A program made the position numbers and the translations under genes. From Anastrepha obliqua (Eukaryota > Arthropoda > Insecta > Diptera > Tephritidae), in assembly GCF_027943255.1 (NCBI RefSeq), contig NC_072893.1, forward strand, positions 91,891,784 to 91,955,783: a stretch of 64,000 bases of DNA, given 5' to 3'. The notes below the pieces were generated by a model. The model was not told the origin of the DNA, made no database searches, and worked only from the letters and a program-made list of their open reading frames with translations. Of the stretch, positions 1-12,200 are shown piece after piece; the first letter of the stretch is position 1, and every line of letters starts with the position of its first letter.

Positions 1-165
1 AGTATTTCTTAATGGCGATCGCTCCTCCTCGGCAGGCAAACTTCCGAGAGTATTTCTGCCATGAAAAAGCTTCTCATAAAAACTCATCTGCCGTTCGGAG
101 TCGGCAGGAGGAAAAGCTCGACCAAACACCCAAAAAGGGTGTACGCGCCAAATATATATATGTAT
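1..165 (+). mobile_element. tRNA-derived SINE, 3' part (cut by window start)
   Basis: Carries the family's body blocks (CCTCGGCAGGCAAAC, CTGCCGTTCGGAGTCGGC) and the end block AAACACCCAAAAAGGGTG, then an AT tail. The promoter head would lie left of the window. A block before the tail is deleted compared with the copy at 17.6 kb. Confidence 0.7.
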
Positions 166-328
166 ATGTATATGTATAGGTATTTATAAACAGCTTATCT
201 TCTCGATAACGCCCTCTTTCTCTTCAATAAGCATTAATTTTGTGATATATTTCTCAACCAACAAAAATCTCTTTATACACAAAGAAATATAAAATTTGTT
301 TTCCCGACAAGAACATCTGGCGAATCTA

Positions 329-496
329 TAGGGTTTTTCAATTGGCGCGGGTCGATTTTGGCGCCCTGTGGCAGCCATTTTGTTTGGTGACATCTGTCAA
401 AGCTTTTGTTTATTATTCAGTTGTTTATGCCAAATCATCATGGCAAGTTACACGATTAAACAGCACGTTCAAATGATAAAACTTTATTGTCAAAGT
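329..496 (+). mobile_element. Truncated Tc1/mariner-superfamily transposon, 5' end
   Basis: Short leader and then the start of a transposase helix-turn-helix (MASYTIKQHVQMIKLYCQS), matching the N-terminus of the same broad family as the 41 kb element. It stops abruptly where RTE sequence on the other strand begins. Confidence 0.5.
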
Positions 497-1130
497 AGGA
501 ATCTTTGGTCGCATCGTCCTTCTCTACCTTTGGGGCGTGGACGCAAATAAGCGAGATGTTAAAAAATCGCGCTTTAATACGGAGTATTGCGAGACGCTCG
601 TACAACGGAGTGAACGACAATACTTGGCGACAAAGTCTCTCTCTCTCACAACAAATCCGACACCGAATTTGCGCTTCTTTACATGGCAGCTGTAGTATAC
701 GTGGCAAGGTCCTATAGTTGCCTTGCCCCATTCATCGCATCTCTTGGATGGCAGTGATGTCAGCCTTTACACTCACGAGTACATCAACCAGCCGGGCAGA
801 GGCACCTCCCCCATTAAGGGACCGGACATTCCAGGTGCATGCCCTCAAATCATAGTCCTTAGTTCGTTTGCAGGGGTTATCATCAATGTTGGAAGTTTTC
901 ATCCGAGCCTTTGTGTGTTTTCATTGGGGGGTGGGATTTAAAGTAGCGGGTCCCAAACCTAGCGCACAACCAGCTATCCTTGAATGTTTCGCTTTCTCAC
1001 GTTAGCTCACTCCCGAACGGGTGTTCGGAAGCTACCCAGAGGATACTTGGGCTAATCCCGGGAGTTGTGAGCTGCTTGAACCATGTGCAGAAGAATCGTC
1101 CTGGCTACTCCCAAGTGAATGGCGATCAGT
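497..1130 (-). mobile_element. RTE-type LINE, 5' UTR and start of the endonuclease (broken)
   Basis: On the minus strand an ATG at 902 opens a frame with the apurinic-endonuclease motifs TWNVRSL and ADITAIQEMR, followed after a frameshift near 730 by FTPLYERLAILRIKARFFNI and SLICVHAP. These motifs are typical of the RTE endonuclease (often mis-annotated as craniofacial development protein 2). The stretch 903-1130 looks like its 5' UTR. The element ends at about 497 against a mariner-type fragment. The matching 3' end of such an element is seen at 53.8-54.2 kb, but as a separate copy. Confidence 0.75.
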
Positions 1131-1608
1131 AACTTTCCCCACTTGCGTGGACTTATACATATGCAACCATCCATGTTACTTACTTATGCGAAATGTTAGA
1201 ATATTGGAACTGCTTATTGTCGGGAATGAGACTTCAAAACTTTATGCAAAAGCAGATTTGGCTGAATTCCAGTTTAGTTGGAAATTAACACCACTTTGCA
1301 TTGAATCGCACTTTGTTAATTCTCCGAAGAATCCAAAACTCATATTTCATTTTCATATCGTTTGGGTGTAAATTTTTAAATGAATAGTGGATGCCTTTAT
1401 TTATATTAATTTTATTAAAATTTTGATAAACTATTTTCCCATTTGAAATGCGAGTATTGTTATATATGCATGTACTAGTATATGTATGTGTAAATACGAA
1501 TATAATAAGTATGTGTAAGAGTATATACTTAGTGGTATTTTAGCACAATTAATATTGCAATGTTGCACGTTCACATGTGAGTACTTTAAGTGCAACATAA
1601 TTTAAATA

Positions 1609-1630
1609 TATGTATGTATGTATGTATGTG
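1609..1630. repeat. Microsatellite (ATGT)n
   Basis: Five uninterrupted ATGT units downstream of hiw, in AT-rich DNA (1370-1760) without other features. Confidence 0.9.
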
Positions 1631-1766
1631 AGTATTTACGTGTGTTTGTATGCAATTCTTAATTTAACGCTAACATTCAGATTAATTATAAAATTCGAAT
1701 TTCGAGATCAAAGTAAAATACTCTACGTACATATGTAAAAACAAAATTCTACAAATCTTTTAAAAT

Positions 1767-1772
1767 TTTATT
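1767..1772 (-). promoter_or_regulatory. Putative hiw polyadenylation signal AATAAA
   Basis: AATAAA on the minus strand, about 155 nt after the hiw TAG and overlapping the second in-frame stop. No closer signal was seen. Cleavage would be expected around 1740-1757. Confidence 0.6.
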
Positions 1773-1926
1773 CATAGCGATTCCCCTCGCGTTCATCGCG
1801 TTCATCTCGTTCGTCGGCCCGTAGTACCACCTCAAAACTGCGTTCATTGTCCAAATCTAACATTTCTACTTCTATCCACTCCTCGAGCGGCATTAAACCG
1901 CCTGCCTCCACCCCAAAAGCATCATG
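1768..1926 (-). other. In-frame 52-codon open extension after the hiw TAG stop (readthrough candidate)
   Basis: Directly after TAG-C the hiw frame remains open for 52 codons and ends at TAA (1770-1768). The extension starts HDAFGVEAGG, has an acidic middle (EEWIEVEMLDLDNE) and ends in a charged DERDERDERE run. Base composition is coding-like in an otherwise AT-rich flank. The first AATAAA overlaps the second stop, so nearly the whole 3' UTR would be coding. Fly neuronal genes are known for frequent stop readthrough, and TAG followed by C is a relatively leaky context. One open stretch of this length can arise by chance, so conservation is the deciding test. An alternative is splicing to the AG of the stop codon itself (GTTTTAG). 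Confidence 0.5.
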
Positions 1927-3203
1927 CTAAAACGTTTGCGCATTACGACACACACCACACCCCAGCGCGAACTCCTCGCCAGTAGCAGGATGTATGACAT
2001 GCAATGGACACTCATCGCCCATTAGTTGTTTAGCCTTTGGGCCCGCCGGACATTGGGGCAATTTGGTTTTCGGTATATTTGTGAGACGTTGAAAATCATC
2101 GTGACACGTGTCGCAAAAGTGTGTAGTGCCGAAACAGAAAAACACCGCGACAGAGCAACAGTAACGACATTTATACTCCAGGAAGTCGGTGCCGTGTTTG
2201 GGACACATTTGGGCACGAGCGACATCCGAACAGCCACCACAGACAAGCTCTTCTGGATCAAATTTTTCACCGATTTCGGCATCGCAACGCGCTTCACCGC
2301 CATAGTAAGCCTTCTGGCATTTGAAGCACACATAGTAGGCATAACGATCCATAGCCAAGTTGGTGACATCCTTGGAGTCGGTATCCTTGACGATGCCCTC
2401 ATATTTGAGACTGAAACAAATTAGTTCCCGTTATAATATATACATTTTTCTATATTATTTCATTTTTACCGCATCAGTGCTTTGCGTTTGACATCCTGTT
2501 TAAGTGAGTTAATTGGCTCCAAAATATCAGCGAGCAGATTGTGTTGTATGTCTGCTTTGCAAATGGGGCATAAAGAGAATCCAAATGTGATGCGTGGTCC
2601 AATCCAGCGCTTTTCCAACACAGCTTTGCAGCAGTGGTAGTGGAAAACGTGGCCACATTCGAGCTAAATATTCCAAAAAAAAAAAACGAAATGTTTGTTA
2701 TGATTAAATAAATTAAATTAAATTTCCTTCATGCCCACCTGTACGGATGGCGCGCATGAGAGTGCTTCCACAAAACATATCATGCACATATCGTCCGCAT
2801 CCTGCGTCAACTTTGGCTCATGCAACTCCTCGGCGATTTTATTTTCACGTGCATGGCATATATGTTGCAGACAAGGCAAGCATTTCTTCTCGTTGGCAAC
2901 ACCACCGCATGGATGATCGCACGATTTAACCTTCATACACGAATTGGCCGCATGTTCTTGGCACTGCGCATCGGCACAAACGTTGCCAATTTCAAGCAGG
3001 CCCGAATTTCCAGTAATGCCACAGAAACGACAACGACCCACTGCCTCTTGGGGTCCGGATATTATAGTGTGGCTGCCATCGCGGAATTCGACCATCGCTT
3101 TCAGGGTCTTCGAATCAGCCAAAGCCAGTAGCCAGAAAAGCTTAGTGCGGCCACAGGACTCATGCAGCTCGACGCGTATGGCTTCTTCTTCTTCTTTACA
3201 AAC
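1927..3203 (-). other. hiw: hiw catalytic module: zinc segment, RING and tandem-cysteine (TC) relay domain
   Basis: The last three exons hold the catalytic end. The RING starts with CMIC near the end of exon 3203-2739, continues with CGHVFHYHC and ends with CPIC in exon 2663-2470. Exon 2410-1927 is the TC domain. Known for the family: human MYCBP2 passes ubiquitin from E2 to Cys4520, then to Cys4572, then to threonine or serine of the substrate. Both cysteines are visible here: the ARCDAE cysteine is codon 2286-2284 and the FFCFGTTH cysteine is codon 2136-2134. They are 50 residues apart, against 52 in human, because the loop after ARCDAE is two residues shorter. The protein ends GVCRNAQTF, against GVCRNAHTF in human, so the TAG at 1929-1927 is the expected family C-terminus. 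The enzyme looks fully functional. Confidence 0.95.
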
Positions 3204-6200
3204 CTAATATTGGAATGGAATGTATGGATAGTTACTGAAGTACGAATATAGCATAATAGTTATGTAAGGAATGAGAGAAGTGCACAAATTCTATGTCCCA
3301 CAATCCACAAATTTTATTTGTATATCAGCACTACTATTCAGGTTGTTGGGACTGACAACTGTTCTCATAATTAATTATAATTAATGGCAACATGCTGTTT
3401 TTGAGGTGGTGTTTGGTAAGAACTGTTCACATATTCATGAAATTCAGGTGAACCCCACTTCTGATCTGGGCATCGAGCCGAACCCCGGACCTGAATTTTA
3501 AACTACGTTTTCTCAGTGCAATGGATTGAACTATCTTAATACCTGCTTTTGGCTTACGGCACATAAAGAGTAAGCCAAAGGGTATGTATTGCGTGCAGTT
3601 CTCACCAACAGACATGCACAACCGCCAACGTCGCGCTATACGCCAGTGCTTTCACCTAACAAGGAACTTCCAGGTATGTCAGAAATCATATCTCGTCATA
3701 GGAGTCCAATCACCACCTATTCTAGACGAACAGCTTCAGCTGCCTTAAAGCTTAAAGTATCCAAAATTGACCACGATATACTCAATATATATCCGGCACA
3801 CGCATATCCAGTACCACGAATGTCACTAGCCATCTCTTCAAATGCCTGCTTAAACCAACTCATCTAACACCACTCATCGGAGCTACGTCGAAACAACCGT
3901 CTTCCATAAGCCTACCGTTAGATGATATCGACGACGCTCTAGAAATAGTAGTTGGCCCTTACCCAAGGCAATTCCTCTGAACAAATTTTTCTCTAAAATT
4001 TTAATTGAATATCGTCCTTTCCCCTATTTTTACTAACCGTTCGCTTATGCATTCTTGTTTTCCGATTTAAATGCAAGAATCGATCACAATCGCCACACAA
4101 AGAGCCACAAGTCTCGCACTGGATAATGGCAGCAGTTTCGCCATCATCGTGATTTGTACACATGGGACGGGTATCGGAAACCTTTGACCACTGACCCGAC
4201 GATAGCTTCTCTACATGGTCACGATCGAGTACACAAAGACTAGCAAGCGCTAGCCACAGAGTGGACGTCTTGATGCAATATTCTGGACTGCGAAAAATTT
4301 CATCCAAACGAGTTAAATTCAACACCGACTCAGCAATGGCAGCCTTGGTGATCTGAGACCATTTTTCGCTCAATTTACCCTAGAGAAAAGTAAAAGTTCA
4401 TTTCTACATGAAAAACCAGCATTAATAAAATATTCATTACTTACGCTAGCCAAATCACGCACTAGACTGATGATGCTTTCCGCCTGCTTAGTTGAGATTG
4501 AACCATTCAAGAACCAACGCTGATTAAGATTTTTCTTATTGTCCTTCTTACTTATCTTCAACGTTGAACGACCTAGCTCATATTCAGCGGATTCCACTTG
4601 TTGATCGAAACGAAATGGGTGTGTTTTCCCGGCGTATTCAATAGCGTCAGCATTTCCACTGTTCTGCTCACACTCAGCATTCAACTTTGGTTTCTGCGTC
4701 GGCTTCAGAAGGTGCACCGATAAATCAAGCGAATTGCATAGACGTACAAAAGACGGTGTCTTCTCGAGACTCGGTTTGATCGAAGGGGACTTGACTTTGA
4801 CTTGCAGTTGCAAAGCCTTAGCTATTACAGCCAAAAATATATCCAGCAAACCCAAGCGATTCATATCAAAATCAGCGGCATTCTGGTGCGCAATATTATA
4901 ATCCGCCGGCGGCAAACGCTGTACGCCCATCAACTCGGCAAAACCCTCTGGCGAAATTTCAGGCAATATACGTCGCAGCAGCGCAGTTACCTGACGCTGG
5001 ACACGATCACTGCCTGTGTGCAGCAGCGTCAACAGATCTTTAAGCAGCCCATATTGGTGTGAAAGATATGAACGGCCTACAACACTACCAGAGAGCGCCA
5101 ACACCATGCTCAACATCTCGAAACAGTAGGTGTCCGGCGCTCGATAACGTTCTGAACTAGACTCACTCTTCGGTTCGCCCGTTGAGGTGGCAGATGTGGT
5201 GTTGGCATGTGCGTCCTTGAAACAATTCGCCAAGTTCACTATTTCCCAATCTTCTTTAGCGCGATGTGCTTCCTTCTTTATTGCGTGCACAATATGCACG
5301 ATCACCTGCTTTTGCAAATGCGAGAGCTTGCTACGCGAGAAGAGTATACCGACCATGTGTTCGCGTAAGTCCAGCGAATCGGCGAGCATCGAATTACTGC
5401 TAGAATCCATGCCAAGTATGGATTGATGGCCTGCATCTGGGACCACGGTGCTGATCAATTTGCCAAAGACTTGACCTGTAATCAAAAGTGGTAAATTTTG
5501 TAAAACTCTTCATAATATTTTACAATAAGAACTCACCTGTTATTAACCGGAAGACACGTAACGTTTCGGACTCACAGATTTGTTGTTGTATTCGTACAGC
5601 ATTAGTAAGCTTCAGATTAGATTTGAGTGACTGTATATGCCCTGGCCCCATGCCACCATTGCCACTGATACCAACTGCCGCTTGAAATTCACCGTATTGC
5701 TCATTAAATTCCTCATCCAATCCACTCATAACACTCGGAAGGCCAAGTAATTTGATTTGTCGCACACGCAAAGTGTTCTCAGGACCATGAAACTCCAAGC
5801 GGAAATGTGTGTAAGACTCGTTCGTGATCTTCGCGGAGATCCAGGCGCACGCTTTTGGATCAACATCCACGGATTTTATTAGATTTGTATCACCCAGCGA
5901 TTGGCCAGCATAAAATACCACATTTAGAACTTTATTCTAAAAGGAAAAATGTACAAATTGGAAATATTTCGTCGCAAGAGATAGATTCGAATAAACAAAG
6001 TGGGAAGAGAAAGCTTTAGGGAGATTTAAAGGCGAACATAAAATACAAAAACATTTGCCTCATTTATCGAAGTTTCAGCTTTTAAAGATTTCGTACTATA
6101 GTATACTAAAAGTCCATTTTAACAAAAAGTTTAGTACATCACTCACCTGTATGTCCCGACTATTATCTATGTGCACCAAAACCACTTTACATGTGTACGT

Positions 6201-9200
6201 CAACTTATTCATCGATACCTCAATGATCTTGCATTTGTTGCGATCCTCCTCATCACTCTCCCAGAAGGTCTCGGTCGAGTTGTCAGTCAACGATTCGGCC
6301 ATGGCTTGACGCGATGACACAGTTACTTCAAACATGCCATTCAAATCAGAATAGCATATAATTTTAGCACCTGCCGGCACGCTACCTGCAACTCCCACTG
6401 TCACGCCACTAACACTCTGGAAATTGTGTTCCACATCATGCATGCCCGTGGAACTGACATTCTCCGCTGCTACCGCACCAGCCGCGCCCATGTTTGATAC
6501 TGCCATAACATCATCTTGCTCATCAGATTTGGAGAGTATCTTCGAAATATTACCGAATACATGGGAATTGTGTAAAAATTGATGATCCGTTTGGCGAAAA
6601 CGTATACCGAAGCAATGTATAGCGATGCGTTGCAAAGGCGAACCGAGTGGCAAGTACAGTGTGAGATCGGCAACAGACTGTAGAAAAATATGCAAGTTTT
6701 GCGTAATTAAGTGCGAGAATCGACCGCTGATCTGTGTGTATGTAACGGGATGCTCCAATGCCGGCTCTACATCTTCGTACTTTCCATCGATCATCTCAAT
6801 CGCAGAAATGGTCAGCGAACTAACGAACCACCACATCAGATCGTGCAGACAGATACTCTGTGTCACCGAACGTAGCAGCCAATTGAGCGCTTGCAGCGAG
6901 TAAATGCGGCAAGCGGCAATGCGTAAACTGCGCTTCATAGCGTAACGCAATTTTTCCAGATCATGTTTTTGTGTAATGAACGCCATGGCTGGCCGCTGCA
7001 GCAACACATTCACTTGTGTTGACAACTCTAAATCGAGAAGTGTAGATGATGAATCCTTATCGCGCACACCATTTGATCTTAAGCAGGCATTGCCTGTAGA
7101 ATAGTCATATTCTTTCGTCTTAACACCAACAGATTCGGCCGTCTTTAGCCTCTCGTTATTTTCATTACTTTCCTGCTGTTCGGCTGACAGCGGTTTTGCA
7201 GTACCCATACCGCCCTCTATATTATTTAGCCGCTGAACAGCTGGGTGCACTATGGAGCTGTTCAAAATGCTTTCTGGCACTAGGCGCCGCAAATTCTCCG
7301 AAGGATAGCAGATGAGTAATGCTCCATCACTTTCGCTTGTGGAATTATTGCGACGCCTAAACACGACCTTGGTTTGCTGCGCTTCGTCAGCATTAGCAGC
7401 AAGGTTTTTCAATTGGAGTGTACCCTGCTGCTGAGCCATAGCCCAACCTTGGCCCATCGAAAAACTTCGATGGAATTTAGATAGCGTACCCGTGTTAGAT
7501 CCACCGCCGCCTCCTGCCTGTGTATTCATTGAGCCCGTCATTATTTCGTAGTTATTTGGATCGCAGGATTCGTAAGACATTTCAGAAAGAGGCTGAAAGT
7601 AGGAATAAACGTAGGCATAATAATTTCCTTCCACAAGCCAATTTTCAGGGCTGATCTGTACACTACTGGACATATTAGGTGAAATAAAAAGTTCTAGATG
7701 TCTTTAGTGAGCCATGCAAAGAGAACAATTTAAAAAATAATGTCTGCTGCTTATGGGCCCAATACAGTATAGCGTGCAGCTATGGTTCTCTGGACTCCAT
7801 TCTGGGAGCCCATAGTCGACAATGTTAATGCTTATCATATAAATCGTCGAGGCGAACCGGTGTGCGGGTACTTATACCAGAGTCCACGAATTGGAAATTA
7901 ATCAGAAAACTGTTTAGAATCATTTACATAATTGCAACGATGTTTATTTGATCGTCGAAATAAAGCGAAAAAACGTTGAGATCTTTTTACTTCTTACCTT
8001 ACGCTATTACATGACAAAAATCTTATAAGTAGTCAACTGATGGTGAGGTGAAAGCAGCACTCGAAATTGTAAGCCTACCTAGATAGAAAATCTAGAACGG
8101 GAAGCTGAGGCAACAGCTGCAATAAACCGCAACCGAGATCCTTAAAGAACAACAAGAAGGCTGACGTCACATAAAAGTTCATTCTCACCACCAATAAAAG
8201 ACGCAGCAGGCGCATTCGTGACAAAAGTATACTAGAAGCTGTCCATTTCCACACAATCAGGCGCAGACTACAGATCAAGCAGAAAAAGGTAGACTTCCGG
8301 TCTCATCGTTCTTGCACTGACCAACAGCAACAGTCCCCCCACTTTACCTTACTTTTACGACTTCCAAAAAGCACCTGACACAATATACCATGTTGCTATT
8401 CGTAAAACTCTTGAATGCAAGCGAGTTCCACGTAAGCTGATCAAGCTCGTGCTCGGCATACACTCTACACTGAGGCAGAAAATCGCATATTGCACGAAAA
8501 ACTTCTTGGAGAGAGAATAAAGTGCTCGTTAAGACTGTATACTATCAAAACTGTTTTTCAACAACTTTTGTCTTGTTGTTATGAAAAACTTTTCAAGCGG
8601 CTGAAGTCGGATTGCGCGGAGCTTACATTCCTAGTTCGACATGGCAATACAACTTGTGCAAGAAGCCGCCGTTACTAAAATAAGACATTTTCCATTTATT
8701 CTTGATTTATGGCTGGAGGGGTATCAAAAAACTCACAAAAGCTGACAGCATTCGACTCTCTACGTCCAATCTGGAATGTATCACACAATTAGCGACGCAC
8801 AAAGTTAAAAAATTTTAATTTCAATGTCAAACCAATTTACACTATGGCTGCGAAACGTAACACGCAACCGCGCCTGATGATCTCATACATGAATGAATTA
8901 AGTCCTCATTAATCTCTATCTTCGTAAAATTTTCAAAATTTTCCTATAAACATCATCTCGAAAGGCAATTTTTGAAATTTGGAAAAGAAAATAGGGTTGG
9001 ATGTTACGTAGACAAAATGACGGTGTAGTGGGAATCGTCAGCGACTAGAACCTCCAAAACAGCCGAAAGCAAGGCTGGCGTAAAACAAATCTGAATGAAG
9101 AAACTTTGTTACTGCCCTTTATTCCTGACTTGAACTATATGATTTATACACCCCTCGACAAACCGATACAGCAACACATTAACATTTTGACCAGTTTTTA

Positions 9201-12200
9201 ACGAATTTTCACCTTTTTTTATGTTATTACTTTTGTAAAAAGATGTCTCTAACAAGAACCACTTAAATCAAATCTTATCCAAATATATGGGAAAATTCTA
9301 CAAGATCTCCCTTTTCATAAAATTTTTGGTGTGTAGTTATATAGCTTATTAAATTTTAATAAATTGCAAACTTAAAGTTGCTAAAGAAATTCGGAATGAG
9401 ATGCAGTGGAACAAGCCTTCTCAGCGCCGGTAACTAAAGATCCCACATATGAAAAGAGAGATATGAAACTAGCAACAACACGATATTTCTACGCCAAAAC
9501 GAAAAGGATGGATAAACTACATCCACCACCCCTATACTACCACAAACCGAGAGCCTGTAGCCGCACAATACCCCACCAGTTTATGGAAAATACAGATAAC
9601 ATATAACATTTCGAATAATAATAATAAAAAGTTTCGTGGATTTTTTATAACTTTTTTCCTTGAAGGTGTTGCGCATTTTCTCGATATAATGAATGCCTGA
9701 CATTGTACTAAGTGCGTACAAAAATTCGAATCGTTCCTTCATAACCACGTCGATGTACCATAAGTCATTTTATAAAGTTGTTATGCCCCATCAGGTATCA
9801 CGACATCGTATTCAACAAATCTGGAATATGTCTTTAACCCCTCCCTGCTCAGAACAAGTCCTGTGCAAATATAGAAAATTAAATATCTCCGCAGCCACAA
9901 AATATAGTTGGAATTTCGCTCGCGGACATCATACTTTTTATTATATATATAATTGGTGCATACACCCTTTCTGGGTGTTTGGCCCAGCTCCTCCTCCTAT
10001 TTGTGGCGTGCGTCTTGATGTTGTTCCAAAAAATGGAGGGACCTACAGTTTCAAGCCGACTCCAAACGGTAGATAATTTTTATAAGGAGCTTTTTCCAGG
10101 CAGCAATACACTCGGAGGTTTGCCATTGCCTGCCGAGAGGCGACTGCTATTGGAAAAAACTTTTTCTTCATTTTGGTGTTTCACCGAGAATCGAACCTAC
10201 GATCTCTCTGAATTCCAAATGGTAGTCACGCACCAACCCATTCGGCTACGGCGAATAGTCGTTAAAATTTCGTTGTTAAGGGTACAGAACAGACCTGTTT
10301 CAATAGAAAATCTACTCACCCTTTCAAATCCATTGTCAGTTGTATTCAAGCCAAACATTTCATAGGGTAGATCCTCGTTATTTTTGACTCCTAAAGACTC
10401 TAAGCAAGCAAACGTTTCTGGTGCTACCCAAATGTGTTCTGGTGATGCAGAACTACCAACAAAACTCTTACGATACGGTGTCGAGCCTGAAACATTTCAA
10501 ATTTGGTATTTAAACTTCTAACTCCGAAAAAGTTACTTTATATTACTCACTGCCAAATTTTCCACTCATCCGCAAGCCGATTCGACTATTACGCGCCGAA
10601 TCACCACGACTAGTGCTCGGTTTATTCAAATCGGGCATATTGAAGTGCTGATGCTCGACCACAACGGGCATTTGTTGGGGTGATCGTTTGCTCGATGTCC
10701 CCAAATTGAGTGGGTTCATGCCAGCAGCGACATTACCCCCTGTAGTATTCAGAGTAGATGCGCTAGAAGAGAGCTCCAGCAAGAACGAGGCATTCTCTCG
10801 CATTGTGGTATAAATTTCAGAATTCGCGATCAGTGTAGTGGTTTTTACGCCAAATAAATTCATTTCATTACCTATGAAAAATATATGTGCAGATATGTGC
10901 TATATTTGTATGTATCTTTAAAACCACATTGTATTGTTATCTCACCTGAAAGTGTCACGCCCGGTGCACTGTTTACATTGCTTACATTCTTATTCGCTGT
11001 CACATATTTTTCTCTACATTCGTCACACATCAAAAACCAACTAGATGCACCCTTACCTCCTTCACCACAATTGCCAGCCCAACCTTCGCAAAAAATCCCC
11101 ACAGAATTATACCCCTTGCCTTTAGCCGATTTGCCACAGCCAGGATGTACGATCCTCATATGATATGTCACGGGTATCGGTAGAAATACCTCGCAAACCT
11201 CACACCATGACCCATCATCCTTTTTCTTACGTCGCGTCTTCTTCGCTAACTCACGTTCACTCGATTCTTGCTTTTCTTTAGCGTCGATGCTTGGTTCTCG
11301 CGTCGGAGTACCACCGCCTGCCTTCTCTCGTTCGACTATATTCGATTGCATCACTTGCACACAATTTGTGCACACCTGCTCCCACAAATAGACGAGACAG
11401 CGCAGCGCGGGTGGCAGCACAGTCACCACTTCGGGTAATGTATGTAATTTCTGTTTCTCTCCACCTTCCGATTCCTCACCGTTACCAGTACCAGAAGAGG
11501 TTGCCAAATTTTTACGATGTTTGCGATTATTCAACGACGAGTTTCCGCTTTTTGTGAGTGTCTCCAACGTTGACGGTCTGATGTTCAAGTAGGTGCCCGC
11601 ATTTGCCACCTCCACAGAGTGCCGCTGTTGTGCCTTTTGCTCGCGAGACAATTGCAATCGACTGTCCTTCGAATCTCGTCTAGTCACAACTGTGGCCCCC
11701 TCTTTGGGTAGAGATGGATGAAACTTCAGAAAACTGGCACATGCCATTGCATCGTGTACGAGTCCCTCGTGCCAAAGGAAAGCAGCGAAGACGGCACGTA
11801 TACTCTCGGCAAGTGACGGAGGCATAGCGCGCTTGATTGGTCCAATTACACCATGCTTACTGGGCGACGGTTTAGGAGCGATAGTTGTTGTATTAAAAGA
11901 AGCGCCAGTTTGATTTAATGGTGGTGGCCAGACAGGCGGGCTCGAGTCGTCCGTACTTGCGGTAGTGCTGGCTGTCTTCATCTCGCCAAATAAAACTTGA
12001 TCTTGCGTGGTCACACCACCACCAGTTGTAGTTGTTGTAATCTGCAACATACTCATATCATCTTCGAGTTGTGCCAAATCAGGTTCCTTAGGCGTTGCAG
12101 TGGATTCAACGGAACGGTTCGATGGGGATGTGGTACGACGAAGACTGGTTACCAATTTTCTAGGCGAGTGTTTTGGTGTTGAAAGCAATGCTGCCGTCTG

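Noticed and set aside
1021..1371. 116-codon plus frame downstream of hiw
   Set aside because: It overlaps the 5' UTR of the minus-strand RTE LINE and has no independent support.
1915..1929. AG of the hiw TAG stop as a splice acceptor (GTTTTAG)
   Set aside because: The pyrimidine stretch is weak and the family C-terminus is reached exactly at this stop, so readthrough is the simpler reading; kept only as an alternative.
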